A DNA stretch of 64,000 nt from Viscum album (taxonomy: Eukaryota; Streptophyta; Magnoliopsida; Santalales; Viscaceae). The stretch is from contig OY728128.1 of NCBI GenBank assembly GCA_963277665.1, positions 1,352,666,356-1,352,730,355 of the forward strand, given 5' to 3'. The position numbers and the translations under genes are program-made. The first letter of the stretch is position 1; each line of letters opens with the position of its first letter. Positions 61,451 through 64,000 of the stretch are shown piece after piece. The notes under the pieces are model-generated. The model did not search any database. It was not told the origin of the DNA and worked only from the letters and a program-made list of their open reading frames with translations.

Positions 61451-63346
61451 ATATATATATATATTATCATTTTAGGGATTGAACTCATGATATCAAACAA
61501 TTCAATTATTGACCCCTTCTTTTGTGATACTGTTTGAAGAATTGTTTTTGCTAGGGTGTTTTTCATTTATGCCAAAACCCCCATATATTTCCTTTATTGA
61601 AATATGGTTATATTTTTTTACATTCATCCATCTTATTTATTTGAATGTCTTATGATCGTGTTTGTAATATCTTGTTTTTGATTTCATTGATAGACCACTC
61701 TTGAGTTTTTTTCAGGTGGCTTGAGGAGTCAGAGGTTAAATCGAATACTTGAGACAAGTATGGACCTAAACCTACAGATAGTGAAGATACATGTAGCTCA
61801 TAAGCTAACTAGTGAGTTTCACTATCTTTCAGTGGGATATCTTGAGGTTAAAACATTTATATTGTAACCATCGGCTAACCAGTGAAGGCCACTGACTAGC
61901 TGGTGGTATTGCTGGACATGGGTTAGAATAAGGGTAGTATTGTAGATAAACCCCAACCCCCCCCCCATTTATTTTATTTTCTCTCTTCCATCAAGCCTAA
62001 TTTGACCCAATCAAACCTTGGTATCCTATTGGGTGATTTTTTCTCCCCTAAACTCATCTTTTGGTATAATGAAGTGTCATTTTAAGCAGTGATCATCTTC
62101 TGGTATGTTTTTATCTTCTTAGTCTTCAATCTCCCTTATTCTCTTAATACTTTATTCCTATAAAATATATAAGCCTTGATAAGTTTTGGTCCTAGAATAG
62201 TTTATGTAGAATTATGGTTATAAGATCTCTTATCACATCTTTATATATCTTTATTACTTGATTTTGTGTTCACCATCAGAGGTGACTCATCTCATATTCA
62301 TTGCAGCATGATCCTAGAATTTCCAAGTATGTGTTTATATTATTTTCCTTTATATTTTGATTAATTATTTCTTGAGAATTCATAAACATGTATTTATTTT
62401 TCTTAATATATTTTATATTAAAGTTTACCTTGAATTTCCATTTGACACATTATTTAATCATCTTCTCTATGATTTGAATATGGCATGGATAAAATTAATT
62501 TTTATATTTATTATTCTATTTTTTATATTTTGATTGTCATGATTTTTTTTATTTATTTTGAAAGATATTTTTAAAGGATGTTTTAGTGAAAGTGAGGGAT
62601 TAAGCCTATTTTTTATTTCTAAAGTGAAATTCCTTGATTTAAATGGAATGGGTTTATTCATTTAATGTTTTCCACATGGTTGTAAAAATTTTATTTATTA
62701 AATGACTAAGATACCTTTTTAAATTATTTTCTCCTTGTTTATAAATAAGAATTTTTGTGTGATTTGAAATGAGTGATTTGTTCATATAAAAAGGGTGTAG
62801 TCCTATGTTTTGAAATGACTTCAAGCCTTTTTAATTTTTAAACTTCCTTATTGAAGGACTTACAAATGTTTTTAAAGTAATTATTTGTTTAACGTCTCAT
62901 TTGTAATTTTGATAATGGATTGTGAAAGCAAGAGGGTTTGATTACCATTTTGAATGTTGATTGAAATAAGGGATTTGATTTGAAATTGAAGATGTTTGAT
63001 GGCTTGGTTGGCACATTATAACAATCTTATCTTGTGATATCCCTTGATGTGACTTACTTAACTCTTATTATTAACATTTATGGGTGTTAATAAAGGGTTT
63101 ATTTACTTTTAGGGATTTGGGGAGAGAGTGAAATGTGAATTGAGGATGATGAAATGATGAGGGTATGATCCCATGTTGATAATAATGCTTGAATGGCCCT
63201 AAGGACTTCATTTTTATTGATTTTTGATAACCCCATTTTCAAGGGATGAGGGGGAACCCTTAAAAGGCTCTTAGAATTAGTGATTAAATGTCCCATAGTC
63301 TTAAGATGCATTACATGACTCAAAGGTATTAGGGAATTCAACCATA
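61451..63346. other. Unclassified sequence
   Basis: AT-rich, no recognised coding region. A less AT-rich patch at 61715-61970 ends in a run of ten C (61957-61966). A TTTTTTTCAG acceptor-like site lies before 61720. No neighbouring exon structure supports a host gene. Confidence 0.35.
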
Positions 63347-63866
63347 CTATAACTACAAGGAACTGCCCCTCCCCAGCATCTGCGTCGTGATGGTAGCTCT
63401 CTACCTTTGCATGGTCGTCTAGCTTAGCTTACTGTGCAAGCACAAGCTGGTCCCGATGTCATAGCCATACCCTATCATTCTTCCAAATTCATTGGTTATG
63501 CTCTAATGAGTGCGCCTACTCTGAATCCCCCTCTTGGGCTACTCCTTTTTGTAGAGTCTGTCTGGGGAAACCGCATGTGGCCTAAAGGCCTTGAGGTGGC
63601 CTGAAGGCCTTAAAGGTGGCTCGAAATCCCTATTGACATGGAGGTATGGGTGGCATGAAGGCCTTAAGGACTCCAAGCCCAAACGGTTGGCCCAAGGTGA
63701 ATAGTTTTGGCTGCTACAATACTGAATAATACCTGCTACAGTAACCGCACAGTGCCTACTATAATACTGCTATAGTAACCCGAAAATATGCCTCTATCTG
63801 GTTTTGAACCTGGGTCTCATGGATGCACTTAAGGATACCTCACCAACTAGGATGAGGGATCATGTG
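63347..63866 (-). mobile_element. Second SINE-like copy, inverted and truncated
   Basis: The reverse complement aligns with 55827 to about 56380 of the copy inside the LARD LTR: head with GGTTCAAAACC B box, GCAGG...CTATAG stretch, minisatellite-like AAGGCC units, GACTCTACAA, and GGGGAGG(G)GCAGTTCC. The distal ~130 bp are missing, so it ends at about 63347. Terminal duplications were not found. Confidence 0.65.
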
Positions 63867-64000
63867 TGTGTTGATACTAATAAGGATCCCCTTTTGAACC
63901 ATGTTACTTGATTTCCTCACTCACATCCTTTGACTATTCATGGGAACCTTGGTAGTTAGATGATACGACCTATATTTATGTTTCTTTAGTAGAATCACAC
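63867..64000. other. Unassigned sequence at the right edge
   Basis: 134 bp with no recognisable feature. Confidence 0.4.

Noticed and set aside
61700..61990. Exon with a TTTTTTTCAG splice acceptor
   Set aside because: No open frame continues, no donor partner or protein similarity; probably repeat sequence.

Overview
This window reads as intergenic DNA of a repeat-rich, very AT-rich flowering plant genome. I find no host protein-coding gene, no intact tRNA or rRNA gene and no prokaryotic feature. Nearly everything recognisable is a transposable element: LTR retrotransposons with long (3.6-4.7 kb) LTRs, CACTA DNA transposons, a Mutator-like (MULE) transposase pseudogene, a SINE-like element and a tandem satellite. 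The species cannot be named from this.

Layout. 1-11230 (minus strand): three LTRs of about 3.6 kb in head-to-tail array, separated by 'internal' regions of only about 170 bp that still hold a primer-binding-site-like sequence and a polypurine tract. 11231-13190: unclassified. 13190-13383: right end of a CACTA element. 15007-17090 (plus): MULE transposase pseudogene. 18279-30230 (plus): decayed Ty3/gypsy element with recognisable RT, RNase H, integrase and C-terminal regions but no visible gag; its 3' LTR carries an 800-bp foreign block ending at the TATA box. 30395-31160: long TTA/TTTA cryptic repeat. 31480-31671: right end of a second CACTA copy. 31672-33278 and 43878-44640: one ~530-545 bp satellite array split by 33279-43877 (minus), a complete SIRE-like Ty1/copia element (GTATG target duplication, PBS, PPT, 3.7-kb LTRs) carrying only a broken gag. 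46227-47883 and 59380 to about 61450: an older LTR split by 47884-59379 (plus), a non-coding LARD-type gypsy element. That element's 3' LTR holds a 695-bp SINE-like insertion (9-bp duplication) and a 771-bp CACTA element (TAT duplication), neither present in its 5' LTR. A truncated inverted copy of the SINE-like element lies at 63347-63866.

The most interesting structure is in the transcribed part of the related gypsy LTRs. One zone has three copies, about 189 bp apart, of a CGTACG / CTACCNCCTCCA motif. A second zone has modules about 190 bp apart with GTAAGGG, a stem-loop with a constant loop of about 8 nt and clear compensatory base changes, then ATGCACC. The near-internal-less tandem retroelement at 1-11230, also with a conserved hairpin between PBS and PPT, and the CACTA element packed with AACGGTT palindromes and containing a tRNA-like sequence, are the other leading observations. 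All comparisons were made by eye; identities were not computed.
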